Assembly (NCBI RefSeq): GCF_003217475.1
Contig: NZ_QJSP01000015.1
Coordinates: forward strand, 61,757 to 125,756
Reading direction: 5' to 3'
DNA length: 64,000 bases
From: Williamsia limnetica
GTDB taxonomy: Bacteria; Actinomycetota; Actinomycetes; Mycobacteriales; Mycobacteriaceae
Shown here: positions 63,489-64,000 of the stretch, in pieces
Position numbering within the stretch: the stretch's first letter is position 1
How the letters are laid out: each line of letters starts with the position of its first letter
The notes under the pieces: model-generated
What the model saw: only the letters and a program-made list of their open reading frames with translations
What the model was told of the DNA's origin: nothing
Database searches by the model: none
Translations under genes and position numbers: made by a program

Positions 63489-64000
63489 GTGACCGCGGTA
63501 GACCAGCCCACTACTTTGGTGGCTCCGGTACGCCCTTACCCCGAGCGCACGGGGCCCAAGGGGTCGTTCATCTACAAGATGTTGACGACCACCGACCACA
63601 AGATGCTCGGCATCATGTACTTGGTCGCGTGCTTCGCGTTCTTCCTCATCGGCGGGCTGATGGCTCTGCTGATGCGGTCCGAGCTGACGGTGCCGGGACT
63701 GCAGTTCCTCTCGACCGAGCAGTACAACCAGCTGTTCACGATGCACGGCACCGTGATGTTGCTGATGTACGCCACGCCGATCGTCATCGGCTTCGCGAAC
63801 GTTGTTCTCCCTCTCCAGATCGGCGCACCCGACGTCGCGTTCCCGCGGCTGAATGCCTTCAGCTTCTGGCTGTTCCTGTTCGGCTCGAGTGTCGCGGTGG
63901 CCGGCTTCATCACCCCCGGCGGTGCTGCTGACTTCGGCTGGACCGCGTACACCCCGTTGACCGATGCGGTGCATTCGCCGGGCGCGGGTGCGGACCTGTG
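63489..64000 (+). CDS. ctaD: Cytochrome c oxidase subunit I (5' part)
   Basis: The first 170 codons of the aa3 oxidase catalytic subunit, cut by the window end. [20 protein letters not shown] begins TM1, and [20 protein letters not shown] contains the low-spin haem a ligand His. [20 protein letters not shown] and [19 protein letters not shown] are strongly conserved. GTG 63489 has AGGAGG 5 nt upstream. The order fecB-ctaD matches Rv3044-Rv3043c, divergently arranged. Confidence 0.95.
   Translation, partial: MTAVDQPTTLVAPVRPYPERTGPKGSFIYKMLTTTDHKMLGIMYLVACFAFFLIGGLMALLMRSELTVPGLQFLSTEQYNQLFTMHGTVMLLMYATPIVIGFANVVLPLQIGAPDVAFPRLNAFSFWLFLFGSSVAVAGFITPGGAADFGWTAYTPLTDAVHSPGAGADL

Noticed and set aside
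63290..63931. 213-aa open frame overlapping ctaD
   Set aside because: Out-of-frame shadow; the ctaD frame from GTG 63489 has unmistakable subunit I sequence.

Overview
The window is about 64 kb of high-GC actinobacterial DNA from a mycolic-acid-containing bacterium (order Mycobacteriales). Supporting content: mycothiol biosynthesis (mshB), F420 biosynthesis (a CofG protein, fbiA, fbiB), mycobacterial-type dapD and whiB2, LpqW, maltose-1-phosphate-type glycogen genes, ESX (type VII) components, many GTG and [26 protein letters not shown], and gene order resembling blocks of the Mycobacterium tuberculosis chromosome. Gordonia or a close relative is my best guess; the genus is inferred, not demonstrated.

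Layout. 0-10 kb is mixed: a WS/DGAT-like acyltransferase, a protein built of decapeptide repeats, a HhH-GPD protein, a secreted protein, a sugar-porter permease, an enoyl-CoA hydratase, PspC and YhhN proteins, a secreted lipase-fold protein that appears to lack its catalytic Ser and His, and two divergent tandem copies of a small secreted family. 10.4-14.6 kb is a thiamine-type ABC transporter operon with a MutT-type Nudix gene. 15-25 kb follows the M. tuberculosis Rv1165-Rv1178 order: typA, lpqW, mshB, a small membrane protein, an fbiC-position gene holding only the CofG half, then a cysteine dioxygenase/rhodanese operon read the other way, fdxC and a dapC-like aminotransferase. 25.4-27.3 kb is the most unusual locus: a DUF692/MNIO-type iron enzyme, a partner protein and two short membrane-anchored Cys/Gly/Ser-rich peptides, which looks like a minimal RiPP system. 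27.4-42.5 kb resembles Rv1201-Rv1213: dapD, dapE, two LOG proteins, fadD6, folP2, gpgS, a DivIVA-domain protein, a DUF3117 gene, glgM and glgC. A SDR/acetoacetate-decarboxylase pair under a KstR-like operator is inserted in this block.

42.7-52.6 kb resembles Rv3255c-Rv3262: fbiA-fbiB-Nudix, whiB2, a DUF1025-type protein, DUF3499, a PAP2 phosphatase, manB, a TobH-like protein and manA. Next come a divergent eccE/eccB pair without the rest of an ESX cluster, and a TetR/FMN-reductase pair. 57.3-61.6 kb is the class Ib ribonucleotide reductase locus nrdHIEF behind two NrdR boxes. The window ends with a beta-carbonic anhydrase, a FecB-type lipoprotein and the 5' part of ctaD.

Genes not obvious from long-ORF scanning: a 15-codon leader ORF ending in three Cys codons upstream of cysteine dioxygenase (23523-23570), the 57-aa DUF3117 gene (38908-39081) and a 60-aa Cys-rich protein (14657-14839). 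Several convergent gene pairs are separated by long near-perfect hairpins. I saw no tRNA, rRNA, CRISPR array, IS element or phage gene. All functional calls rest on reading sequences and motifs; no database search was run.
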